In this document: one piece after another, positions 1-6,931 of the stretch | How positions within the stretch are numbered: the stretch's first letter is position 1 | Layout of the letters: each line of letters starts with the position of its first letter | Source: Prevotella sp. UBA7782 | GTDB lineage: Bacteria > Bacteroidota > Bacteroidia > Bacteroidales > Bacteroidaceae | Assembly: GCA_002480935.1 (NCBI GenBank) | Contig: DLDC01000189.1 | Coordinates: 4,833-12,043, forward strand | Direction: 5' to 3' | DNA: 7,211 nucleotides | Position numbers and translations under genes: made by a program | Notes under the pieces: model-generated | Seen by the model: the letters and a program-made list of their open reading frames with translations, nothing else | Database searches by the model: none | Told to the model about the DNA's origin: nothing

Positions 1-1
1 C

Positions 2-1021
2 CTGAAACCAGAATACACGCACCAGCCCGGATGGGGCGGCCATTACATCTATCCGGCAGGCGGCGTGGTGTCTACATCGGCAGGCGATGGCGGCAATCTA
101 GACACTCCTATGCTCGACTGTTCCGGCAATCAGGGCGTGGTGTTCCTGGAGTTTAAGGCCCGCACAGACGACAACGCGCAGCCCCAGTCACTCATCGTTG
201 AGGGGGCAGAGACACACAACATGTCGCCCACATGGGACTTCCTGGGCACCGGCGTAGCCTCAGACATCACGGCGGAGTGGAAGACCTATACCTTTAGTTA
301 TTATGGCGCAGGACCTTACACCATGTTCAACATCGTCAGACAACAGATGACTCCGGACGACGTGATAGACAGAGTGTACATCGACGACGTGCGCGTCTAC
401 ACCATCAAGCCGCACATCCAGATGCCAACAGCCTGCCCCTACACCGACTTTAATGGCAACAGCTTTGTGGCACACTGGACGAAAGTGAAGGACGCTACAA
501 GCTATAAGGTCAACGTCTACACCAAGACGCAGTCTTATGACGGCTCTACCACAAGCAAGACTTATTTCAAACAAGACCTAGAAGTGACCGACACCCTGGC
601 CACCATAAGCGGTATCACGTCGGGCGAAACCTATTATTACACCGTGCGCGCCGTCAATGCTAACGGTCAGGAGTCGTTCGAGTGCCCCGAATATGAGGTG
701 TTCGACCTCGAAGCTCCCGTGCTGCAGAAGGCTACCATCAAAGACTCCACCTACAAGGCAGCATGGAATGAGGTGCCGTCTGCCGAGCGTTACAACTATT
801 GGGCTTACTTCCTGCGCACCGCAACTGCCGATGGCGAGTTCACGCTGACCAACGAACCGCTTTCCGGCTTGCAGATGACAGACGGGTCAGACATCACTTG
901 GACGATAGACAATCCCACCTATTACACTTATGACAACTACATCATTCAGCCCGCGTCACAGGCCGGATGGGATGCCAAAAACGGCATACCCTATCCTGAT
1001 TGCTTAGCCGTAGACGGCTAG
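2..1021 (+). CDS. N-terminal part of a modular T9SS-type secreted protein, 5'-partial, ended by an in-frame TAG
   Basis: The reading frame is open from the first complete codon at base 2, so the true start and signal peptide lie upstream; the GTG at 65 is an internal Val. Counting from base 2, residues 1-135 resemble the jelly-roll 'choice-of-anchor'/cleaved-adhesin type, with a LDTPMLD motif at 33-39 and a closing YIDDVRVY strand at 126-133. Residues 142-237 are an FN3 domain with the typical end YYYTVRAVNANG (211-222). A second FN3-like segment follows from about 238 (AAWNEV then Y). The frame stops at codon 340 (TAG) in the middle of the linker to a second jelly-roll. Literal translation gives a protein with no sorting domain, so it would not be expected to leave the periplasm by T9SS. 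Probable original role: extracellular binding or adhesion protein; the ligand is unknown. Domain assignments are by eye. Confidence 0.8.
   Translation: MKPEYTHQPGWGGHYIYPAGGVVSTSAGDGGNLDTPMLDCSGNQGVVFLEFKARTDDNAQPQSLIVEGAETHNMSPTWDFLGTGVASDITAEWKTYTFSYYGAGPYTMFNIVRQQMTPDDVIDRVYIDDVRVYTIKPHIQMPTACPYTDFNGNSFVAHWTKVKDATSYKVNVYTKTQSYDGSTTSKTYFKQDLEVTDTLATISGITSGETYYYTVRAVNANGQESFECPEYEVFDLEAPVLQKATIKDSTYKAAWNEVPSAERYNYWAYFLRTATADGEFTLTNEPLSGLQMTDGSDITWTIDNPTYYTYDNYIIQPASQAGWDAKNGIPYPDCLAVDG
1019..1021 (+). other. In-frame amber (TAG) codon interrupting the first gene
   Basis: The codons before it read LAVDG and those after it read QYIFNHTDAG, in the same frame, with no length change. One base change from a sense codon (for example CAG, AAG or TAC/TAT) would produce it. 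The following base is C, which in E. coli is a comparatively weak termination context; whether that applies here is unknown. TAG is also the natural stop of the same gene at 1784-1786, so genome-wide recoding of TAG is unlikely. Confidence 0.9.
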
Positions 1022-1786
1022 CAATATATCTTCAACCACACCGACGCAGGTCTCGTGTCACCCGAATTCGACCTCTCAAAGGACGGAGGAAAGCTGACCG
1101 TGAAGATGCAACTCAGGGGCGACAAGGGCGATGTGTGGTACAACGACGGTAGCAAGGAGACCCGTTTCACGCGCTGCGCCGTGGCTTTGTTCAACTGGGA
1201 CGAGCAGTTGGGCGACTACAAGCAGGCCGAACTGCATTACACCGACAGCATTTCGCCTGAAAAGTTCAACGATTACACCATCCAACTCACAAAAGGCTCT
1301 GCGCGTTCTAAGATAGGTATCTACGCCGTTTGGGCTCCCGCAAACCTCTTCATCAAGAATCTGGTGGTCACACAGAAGTATAAAGCAGGCGAAAGCTTCG
1401 TCGATCCGTTTGTCTTCGGACGCTGGCTCGAGACCACATCCGACAGCGTCGTGGTGCCCAGAAAGGCCTATGGCTGCCCCATCTCTCACAAGGTGAGCGC
1501 TGTGAAGACCAATCCTCAAACCATGAAGATAAAGGAGAGCCTGTTCTCAGACATCGAGGTCATAGGCACGGTAGATGCCATCCAGAGCGTAGGACTGCAG
1601 AAAGCGTCTGTCCTGGTAGAGAATGGCAGGCTGCTGGTTAACGGCAACGGTCCGGTGAGCGTCTACACCTTAGACGGCAAGCTGGTGTATAGCGGTCGCA
1701 CAGACAGAGGTGCTCTCGCCCTGCCCTTGCAGCGCGGAAGTTACGTAGTGAAGACAGCAGACAACTCCGTAAAGGTAGTTTTCTAG
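1022..1786 (+). pseudogene. C-terminal part of the same secreted protein: second jelly-roll and T9SS sorting domain
   Basis: This stretch continues the frame of 2-1021 for 254 codons without another stop, so it is the separated 3' half rather than a new gene. Counted from base 2, residues 341-500 form a second jelly-roll like the first: LVSPEFDLS (351-359) parallels LDTPMLD (33-39), and FIKNLVVTQKY parallels YIDDVRVY. Residues about 525-594 look like a type A T9SS sorting domain: VSVYTLDGKLVYSG (552-565), then RGSYVVKTADNSVKVVF at the very end. A GTG at 1055 is the first possible restart, but it has no leader or signal peptide, so independent export is implausible. There is no sign of further decay, so the break is recent, a sequencing error, or suppressed. 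If read through, the visible protein would have 594 codons. Confidence 0.75.
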
Positions 1787-1816
1787 TCTTCTGGCGACAT
1801 TCCCTTTGATAACCCG

Positions 1817-1834
1817 GCAGGCCTTGCAGCCTGC
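1817..1834 (+). other. Short perfect hairpin after the first gene
   Basis: GCAGGC (1817-1822) and GCCTGC (1829-1834) are exact inverse complements around the 6-base loop CTTGCA; 1816 and 1835 add a possible G-U pair. It lies 30 bases after the TAG stop. No T-run follows, so it is not a standard intrinsic terminator. It could protect a 3' mRNA end or take part in the alternative pairing with 1852-1857. Confidence 0.5.
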
Positions 1835-1850
1835 TACATCCACTAATTAT

Positions 1851-1903
1851 TTGCCGGACGCGCGCCTTCATGGGCCATCATCACCCAGACGCGAGTCCGG
1901 CAA
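1851..1903 (+). repeat. 53-base nested inverted repeat upstream of the large secreted-protein gene
   Basis: TTGCCGGAC (1851-1859) pairs perfectly over 9 bp with GTCCGGCAA (1895-1903). After one G-A mismatch, CGCG (1861-1864) pairs with CGCG (1890-1893). Inside that, TGGG (1871-1874) can pair with CCCA (1884-1887) around a 9-base loop. This gives a three-part stem. It ends 30 bases before the ATG at 1934 and is followed by TAGCCCCAAAAATT, with no T-run. Possible roles: structured 5' leader RNA, factor-dependent termination or RNA-processing site, or a small dispersed palindromic repeat. It is GC-rich, whereas the bases on both sides are A/T-rich. Confidence 0.65.
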
Positions 1904-1933
1904 TAGCCCCAAAAATTATCTAATCATAGCATT

Positions 1934-4900
1934 ATGAGGCATCTTCTACACTTTCTAAGTTCAACCCTGACACTTCTTATGATAGCCCAAATGGCTGTTG
2001 CGCAAGTGCACCGCAATCAGTTGCCACCCGGCACCAAGCATGTAGCAACGCAAAAGCAACCCAACAAGACCGTAAACCTGAACGAAGACAAGGGCGTACT
2101 GATGTATGGCGCAACGGGACAAGACGCCTTTGGCCCGCTGCACTACGTGTCGTTCTACAGCAAGAGCGCCAACAACCTGCATTGGATAGCCGACATGGAC
2201 CCCGAAGATGACGGCCTTCACATCAACCGTTTGCGCTGTGGAGCCTTCTGCGGTGACAAGTATTATGGCTATAAAGTAAAGATGTTCACCTATACGGTAA
2301 GGCCTTTGGCTTTCGTTTCAGTAGACTTCAGCAAGGGCCAACCCACTGTCATCACCGACTATACGGGCTCTACCGACGACTTTCTTATCTATGAGATGGC
2401 CTATGACTATAGTCGTAACACCTGCTGGGCATTGGCCTCAAATCCCGACGACTATAATCTGAGCGACGTATATAAGATATACCTCACCAACGGAAGCTCG
2501 GTTAAGGTGGCCTCTCTGAGCTTCTACGCCTGGTGCATGGCCGTAGACTACGACGGGAATGCCTATGTCATAGAGAGCAATGCCGACAACACGGGCTCTT
2601 ATCTCACACAGCTGAACCCCGACAACGCCTTTCAGGTGATGGGGAGGAAGGAACTTAAACTAGACGGACAGCCCATCTCGGCCAACTATGTGCACACCAT
2701 GGAGTTTGATCACAACTCTAACGTGCTCTATTGGCTAGGTACCAGCAACGACCAATACCAGCGTGTGTATGCCATCAACCCTAAAACGGGCAGCGTGACC
2801 AAGGAGAGCGAGCTGCTGCAAAACATTGTTGTGGGTCTGTACATACCCTTCCAGGGAGCCGACAGCAGAGAGGCAGCCGGCAAGGTGACACAACTCAAGG
2901 CCACAGCGCCTGACGGCGACGAGCAGACAGCCACCCTTACATGGACCAACCCCACCGTTAACTGGCGGGGCGACGCACTCACTGAATTTAAGGAAGTAAC
3001 CATTAGCCGCGGCACACCGGCCCATGTGGTGGCCACGGTGCCAGGCAGTGTGGGCCAGCAATGCACATGGGCCGACAACGAGCCGGGCACAGGCATCGTG
3101 ACATATTATCTCACTTCCTACAGAAAAAGCGGCGAGAAAGGTCTCACGGACAGCGTGAAAGTGTTCGTAGGCAGTGACACACCGGGCAATGTAGAGAACC
3201 TTTCGGCATCGCTCGCGGGCAAGAACGTTGCCCTGACATGGGGCGAACCGCTCACCAGCCACACCGGTAAGGGCTACGACAAGGCCTCGCTGAAGTATGA
3301 CATTGTGCGTAACCCCGGCAACAAACGTGTCATGACAGACCTCGCAGCAACGTCGTTTGTTGACGAAGACATGGGAGTCTTCGACAAATACACCTACACC
3401 GTGGTGCCTAAGAACAACGCCGGAGCAGGCGACAGCACCACCACAGCCCCCATTCTGGCCGGAAAACCTTACGAGCCTACCTTCTTCGAGGACTTTGACA
3501 ACGCTGCCAAGGCGGCCAAATGGCAGACGATAGACAACAATATGGATGGCAAGTCCTTCAGCTACTCGGGCGGAGGATTCGACGATTTCAAGAACTTCAG
3601 CATCTATCTGTCTGGCTATCATGCTCTTGACGACTACTTGCTGAGCCCGCCCGTGCACCTCTTGGCAGGGCAGACCTACAGAGTGTCCATGCTGTCTAAG
3701 CTGGGTAATGAGAACGAAACCCACACCTTTGAGTTTACCATGGGCACAGACGTAACCGCAAAGGCACAGTCTAAGGTCATCAGCAAGCACGAGGACATCG
3801 TGGCAACCCACAACGGTGAGCTCAGAAGCTTTGCCGACGTATTCACACCCGATGCCGACGGCAACTACTACATGGCCGTGCACTGCCTCAGCGACGCCAG
3901 CAACTACATGTCTTACTTTGCCGTTCGCAACTTCAAAGTAGAGAAAGTATACCAGAATGACATGGCCGTGACGGCTGTCAAACTGCCTTCTGAAATCAGG
4001 CAGGGCAAGGAAGCCTACGTGGTGGTGACGGTGATGAACGCCGGACTGAACGCCCAAAACAAGTATAGCGTGCGCATTCTCGACGCCGCAGGCAACGTGC
4101 TGGGCTTCAAGGACATACAAGAGGCCATCCAAAAGCAGGCATTTCAGGACGTAAAAGTGCCTATTTTGGCCTCCGAAATAGGCACTTTGAGCTTGCAAGC
4201 ACATGTATTTCTAGACGGAGATGAGAACGCTGAGAATGACACAAGCGCCATGATGACGGCCGAGGTGAAACAACCCGGACTAGACTGGAACGTGGTTTGC
4301 AAGAACGAAGACATGAGCCAGTCTACCACAGAGCCCATGTCTATGCTCAAGCAATACTCCACCGTGCAGACCGTTTACACCGCTGCCGAACTCGGTAACA
4401 AAGACTGCAAGATAAAGGGCATAGCCTTCCAGTACACGCCCAACGACCTGGCTGAAGAGACAGAGCCCTTCAAAGTGAAGGTGTATGTGGGCACTACCGA
4501 CGCTGAAGACCTCTATACCTCTTCCGAAGGATGGGTGGGCACAGATGCCCTGACCCTGGTTTACGACGGTCAGCAGACCATCAAGACGGGCGGACAACAG
4601 CTCATGGACTTCACATTCAGCACGCCTTACAACTACGAACACAGCAAGAATCTGCTGGTGCAGGTATGGAAAGAAGGGCTGACCAGCAACATGTTCCCCG
4701 CCCTGTTCGACATCTACGGCGGCGAAAACTGGCAGAAGCTCAGAATGTTGAGATACAGTGGCAACGCTCCCTTCGACTATACGCAACAGTCATTCCCCGT
4801 TAGCGGCAAGCCCGTGGCCTACTTCTCGATAGAGTATGCCACCGGCATCACGGCCGTGCCCGCACAAGGACGCACCCTGATAGAGGCTGTTGCGGGCGGT

Positions 4901-5080
4901 CTCTGGCTGCGCGACAAGGCGCAGAGCCTGAGCATCTACGATGCGCGCGGCTGCCAAGTGATGCGCGCAAGCAATGTTCAGGGCCTCGTAAGCACCCATC
5001 TGAGCCCCGGCCTGTATCTCGTCAGGCTGGTGAATGCGGCAGGACAAGTATCAACCATCAAAATGATGTTGGGCAAATGA
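1934..5080 (+). CDS. Large modular secreted protein: propeller-like region, two FN3, jelly-roll, CARDB-like domain, T9SS sorting domain
   Basis: The 1048-residue protein starts at an ATG with an A/T-rich leader and no Shine-Dalgarno. Residues 1-23 are a Sec signal peptide with AVA before Q24. Residues about 95-315 look like a beta-propeller: MAYDYSRNTCWAL (155-167), MAVDYDGNAYVIE (202-214) and MEFDHNSNVLYWLG (256-269) recur every 47-54 residues, each followed by a strand such as VYAINPKTGSV. Two FN3 domains follow (about 317-415 and 416-515). Next come a jelly-roll starting FFEDFDN (517-523, to about 675), a CARDB-like domain (676-785) ending DGDENAEND, and another beta-rich module (790-955) with a STPYNYEHSKNLLVQVW strand pair. 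The end (about 975-1048) is a type A T9SS sorting domain with SIYDARGCQV and LSPGLYLVRL. No catalytic motif is seen. Likely role: surface or secreted binding protein, ligand unknown. The stop overlaps the next start, so the two genes are probably translated together. Confidence 0.9.
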   Translation: MRHLLHFLSSTLTLLMIAQMAVAQVHRNQLPPGTKHVATQKQPNKTVNLNEDKGVLMYGATGQDAFGPLHYVSFYSKSANNLHWIADMDPEDDGLHINRLRCGAFCGDKYYGYKVKMFTYTVRPLAFVSVDFSKGQPTVITDYTGSTDDFLIYEMAYDYSRNTCWALASNPDDYNLSDVYKIYLTNGSSVKVASLSFYAWCMAVDYDGNAYVIESNADNTGSYLTQLNPDNAFQVMGRKELKLDGQPISANYVHTMEFDHNSNVLYWLGTSNDQYQRVYAINPKTGSVTKESELLQNIVVGLYIPFQGADSREAAGKVTQLKATAPDGDEQTATLTWTNPTVNWRGDALTEFKEVTISRGTPAHVVATVPGSVGQQCTWADNEPGTGIVTYYLTSYRKSGEKGLTDSVKVFVGSDTPGNVENLSASLAGKNVALTWGEPLTSHTGKGYDKASLKYDIVRNPGNKRVMTDLAATSFVDEDMGVFDKYTYTVVPKNNAGAGDSTTTAPILAGKPYEPTFFEDFDNAAKAAKWQTIDNNMDGKSFSYSGGGFDDFKNFSIYLSGYHALDDYLLSPPVHLLAGQTYRVSMLSKLGNENETHTFEFTMGTDVTAKAQSKVISKHEDIVATHNGELRSFADVFTPDADGNYYMAVHCLSDASNYMSYFAVRNFKVEKVYQNDMAVTAVKLPSEIRQGKEAYVVVTVMNAGLNAQNKYSVRILDAAGNVLGFKDIQEAIQKQAFQDVKVPILASEIGTLSLQAHVFLDGDENAENDTSAMMTAEVKQPGLDWNVVCKNEDMSQSTTEPMSMLKQYSTVQTVYTAAELGNKDCKIKGIAFQYTPNDLAEETEPFKVKVYVGTTDAEDLYTSSEGWVGTDALTLVYDGQQTIKTGGQQLMDFTFSTPYNYEHSKNLLVQVWKEGLTSNMFPALFDIYGGENWQKLRMLRYSGNAPFDYTQQSFPVSGKPVAYFSIEYATGITAVPAQGRTLIEAVAGGLWLRDKAQSLSIYDARGCQVMRASNVQGLVSTHLSPGLYLVRLVNAAGQVSTIKMMLGK
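4154..4188 (+). repeat. Strong hairpin inside the coding region
   Basis: AAAGTGCCTATTT (4154-4166) and AAATAGGCACTTT (4176-4188) are exact inverse complements over 13 bp. Inward, 4167-4175 is a G-U type pair and 4168/4169 pair with 4174/4173. That makes a 16-bp stem with a 3-base loop (4170-4172). It covers codons 741-752 of the large secreted protein, within the CARDB-like domain (KVPILASEIGTL), and keeps the frame. On the minus strand the stem is followed by TTTTAC, a short T-run. Role unknown. Confidence 0.8.
4191..4200. repeat. 10-bp perfect palindrome just after the coding-region hairpin
   Basis: GCTTGCAAGC equals its own reverse complement and lies two bases after the 4154-4188 hairpin. 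It could be a protein-binding site or coincidence; a palindrome of this length alone is not rare in 7 kb. Confidence 0.4.
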
Positions 5081-6903
5081 AGAAGTTGTTCATAAGCTTT
5101 ATTACCCTCTGTGCAGTGTCGGCCCTTACGCTTGTGGGGCTGCCTGCACAGGCTCAGGATGTGAGACTGGGCTATTGCAACGGCGACGAACTGGGTTCTT
5201 CCATCCGGGCACAAGGAACTGAGAGTGACGACAACGAGCTGGGCGCCGCCATCTTCCTACCCAAGAGCTTGCTCAAGAAGTATGTTGGCGACACCATCTA
5301 CCAGATAAGCTATGCCAATACCGACAAGGTGGGCTCGTCTATGACGGTTTTCATCAAAACCGACCTCTACAGCAGACAAGGCATTGTGCAGACAGTGAGA
5401 AACCATAAGGCGGGTTGGAACAACATCAAGTTGAACAAACCGTATGTCATAAAAGGCGATGAAGACATCTACGTAGGCTATATTTCATACCCCAATCATA
5501 TTGAGGCTGACAACAGCGAAATACTCACTATGGAGTATCATCACGGCGGTACGCCAGGCGCAGACTGGTATGGTATGAACGGACAATGGTGGGTTACGAA
5601 GGTTGACCTCATTAATTATGACTTCTGCATACGCGCCTATGCCAAGGGCAAGAACAAGCCTTTGAGAGACTTAGGCCTTGACCGCGTGACCAACTACGAC
5701 ATCATCCGGCAGAACAAGCCCACCTCTATGCAGCTGCAAATAACCAACTATGGAATGGAGCAAGTAGACGACTTCACCATCGAAGCCAGCAAAGACGGCC
5801 ACACATTTCTCACAAAACAGATGTCGGGCGTAGGACTTGCGCACAACGAGATGAAGGAAGTAGACATCAAGGACCTGCTGTTTCCGCTTGAAGGAAACAA
5901 CAACTTCACCGTCTCCATTACCCAGGTGAACGGCGCAACCGACAACGATGCCTCCGACAACAGTAAGGATTCTTACGTTTATAGCGTGCCGGAGAACGCG
6001 CAGACGCAACCCCGCAACATTCTCTTCGAGGAGTTTACCAACGTGAGCAACAAGGAGTCGTACCAAGCAGACAGCATATATCAGCTGGCCGTAGGACCGC
6101 GCAACGACGTGGTTTGGGTGAAATATCATGTAGAGAACAAACTGCCTGAGCAGTCGGCTTACGAGTGGTTTTATGACAACAACACCCAGTTCACGCCCTC
6201 TGTGATGCTTGACCGCATGGAGTTTGAGGACCTCACGGGGCGCGGACCGGCCTATTTCGTGCCTTATAACGAGTGGCTCAGCTACATGCTTCAGTCGTGC
6301 GCTACCATCCCAAGCTTTGCCACCGTTACGGTAAATGCCACTCTGAACGACGCGCATAGCATGGCCAACGTCACGGCAAAGGTGACCAGCCAGGTAAACG
6401 AGATGCCCCATCAGAAGTCATTGCGCCTCACTCTGCTGGCAATAGAAGACTCTGTGCAGTTCAGCGAGGGCTTCCCTAAGGAGAACAACGTGGTGAGGAA
6501 GTTCATCAACGGGCCTTGGGGACAGCAGATAGACCTGAGTAATTATGCCGACTCTGTTACTGCCAGCATGGCCATAGACCCTGCCTGGAACGCACATAAC
6601 TTGCATTTCGTGGCCTACCTGAGCAGCTATGACAGCTCAAACCCGCTCAACTGCCCGGTTTATAACGCCGGGATGTGCAAGGTGAAAGTGGCTGACGGGC
6701 TCAGGCTGAAGGCCCTCAACGCCGAACGGCCGCAACTGTTCTACGATGGCAAATCATTCTCTGCCAACGGCGGATATAAGGTTTTGGCCGTATATAACCA
6801 GTCAGGGCAGCTGCTCAGCAACCAGCCGCTGCACGGAGGACTCTATCTCGTAAAGGTGGGCAATGGGCAGAATGTGCTTACGCTCAAGTATCTATTGAAA
6901 TAA
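5077..6903 (+). CDS. Omp28-like secreted protein with T9SS sorting domain, lacking the thioredoxin-type cysteine pair
   Basis: The 608-residue protein starts at ATG 5077, inside ATGA with the upstream stop, so translational coupling is likely. Residues 1-26 are a signal peptide (MKK start, AQA before Q27). Residues 28-190 are a beta-sandwich module with GWNNIKLNKPYVIKG (113-127), a pattern common in Bacteroidetes exported proteins. Residues 196-305 are CARDB-like, ending in a D/N-rich DNDASDN (289-295). Residues about 310-545 resemble the Omp28-related family, with ILFEEFTNVS (315-324), VVWVKYH, and later NNVVRKFINGPWGQ and HFVAYLSSY. Family members usually have C-x-x-C after EEFTG; here those positions are N325 and S328, so disulfide chemistry is not expected. 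Residues 545-608 are a T9SS type A sorting domain (VLAVYNQSGQLL, GGLYLVKV, terminal YLLK). Likely role: a binding or structural surface protein. The family call is by motif memory only. Confidence 0.88.
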   Translation: MKKLFISFITLCAVSALTLVGLPAQAQDVRLGYCNGDELGSSIRAQGTESDDNELGAAIFLPKSLLKKYVGDTIYQISYANTDKVGSSMTVFIKTDLYSRQGIVQTVRNHKAGWNNIKLNKPYVIKGDEDIYVGYISYPNHIEADNSEILTMEYHHGGTPGADWYGMNGQWWVTKVDLINYDFCIRAYAKGKNKPLRDLGLDRVTNYDIIRQNKPTSMQLQITNYGMEQVDDFTIEASKDGHTFLTKQMSGVGLAHNEMKEVDIKDLLFPLEGNNNFTVSITQVNGATDNDASDNSKDSYVYSVPENAQTQPRNILFEEFTNVSNKESYQADSIYQLAVGPRNDVVWVKYHVENKLPEQSAYEWFYDNNTQFTPSVMLDRMEFEDLTGRGPAYFVPYNEWLSYMLQSCATIPSFATVTVNATLNDAHSMANVTAKVTSQVNEMPHQKSLRLTLLAIEDSVQFSEGFPKENNVVRKFINGPWGQQIDLSNYADSVTASMAIDPAWNAHNLHFVAYLSSYDSSNPLNCPVYNAGMCKVKVADGLRLKALNAERPQLFYDGKSFSANGGYKVLAVYNQSGQLLSNQPLHGGLYLVKVGNGQNVLTLKYLLK

Positions 6904-6904
6904 T

Positions 6905-6914
6905 ATGTTAACAT
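6905..6914. repeat. 10-bp palindrome in the short gap before the fourth gene
   Basis: ATGTTAACAT is its own reverse complement and starts two bases after the TAA at 6901-6903. The 28-base gap is A/T-rich, suits a Bacteroidetes translation leader, and has neither a Shine-Dalgarno nor a TAnnTTTG promoter element. The palindrome may be incidental. Confidence 0.3.
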
Positions 6915-6931
6915 TAATACATACCACATTT

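Noticed and set aside
1055..1786. An independent gene starting at GTG 1055
   Set aside because: It is in the same frame as the upstream half, starts inside a jelly-roll domain, and lacks a signal peptide although it ends in a sorting domain.
1019..1786. Recoding of TAG as an amino acid, as in some crAss-like phages of Prevotella hosts
   Set aside because: The same gene ends at TAG (1784-1786), followed by an intergenic gap and then a new gene with its own signal peptide; no phage gene or tRNA is present.
1805..1853. Bacteroidetes promoter (TTTG, then TAnnTTTG)
   Set aside because: TTTG at 1805-1808 and ATTATTTG at 1846-1853 only partly match, and the 37-base spacing is far longer than the usual roughly 19-21.
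1851..1910. Intrinsic terminator for the first gene
   Set aside because: The stem is strong, but no T-run follows on either strand.
2735..4204. A 489-codon open frame on the minus strand opposite the large secreted-protein gene
   Set aside because: The translation is rich in His, Val and Cys with no domain, signal peptide or leader. The + strand frame has clear domains over the same bases. It is a shadow of codon bias.
4531..4803. Overlapping + strand open frame of 90 codons within the large gene
   Set aside because: Arg/Gln/His-rich out-of-frame shadow with no start context.
5671..6411. A 246-codon open frame on the minus strand opposite the Omp28-like gene
   Set aside because: Same kind of shadow: no recognisable motif, and the + strand frame is plainly coding.
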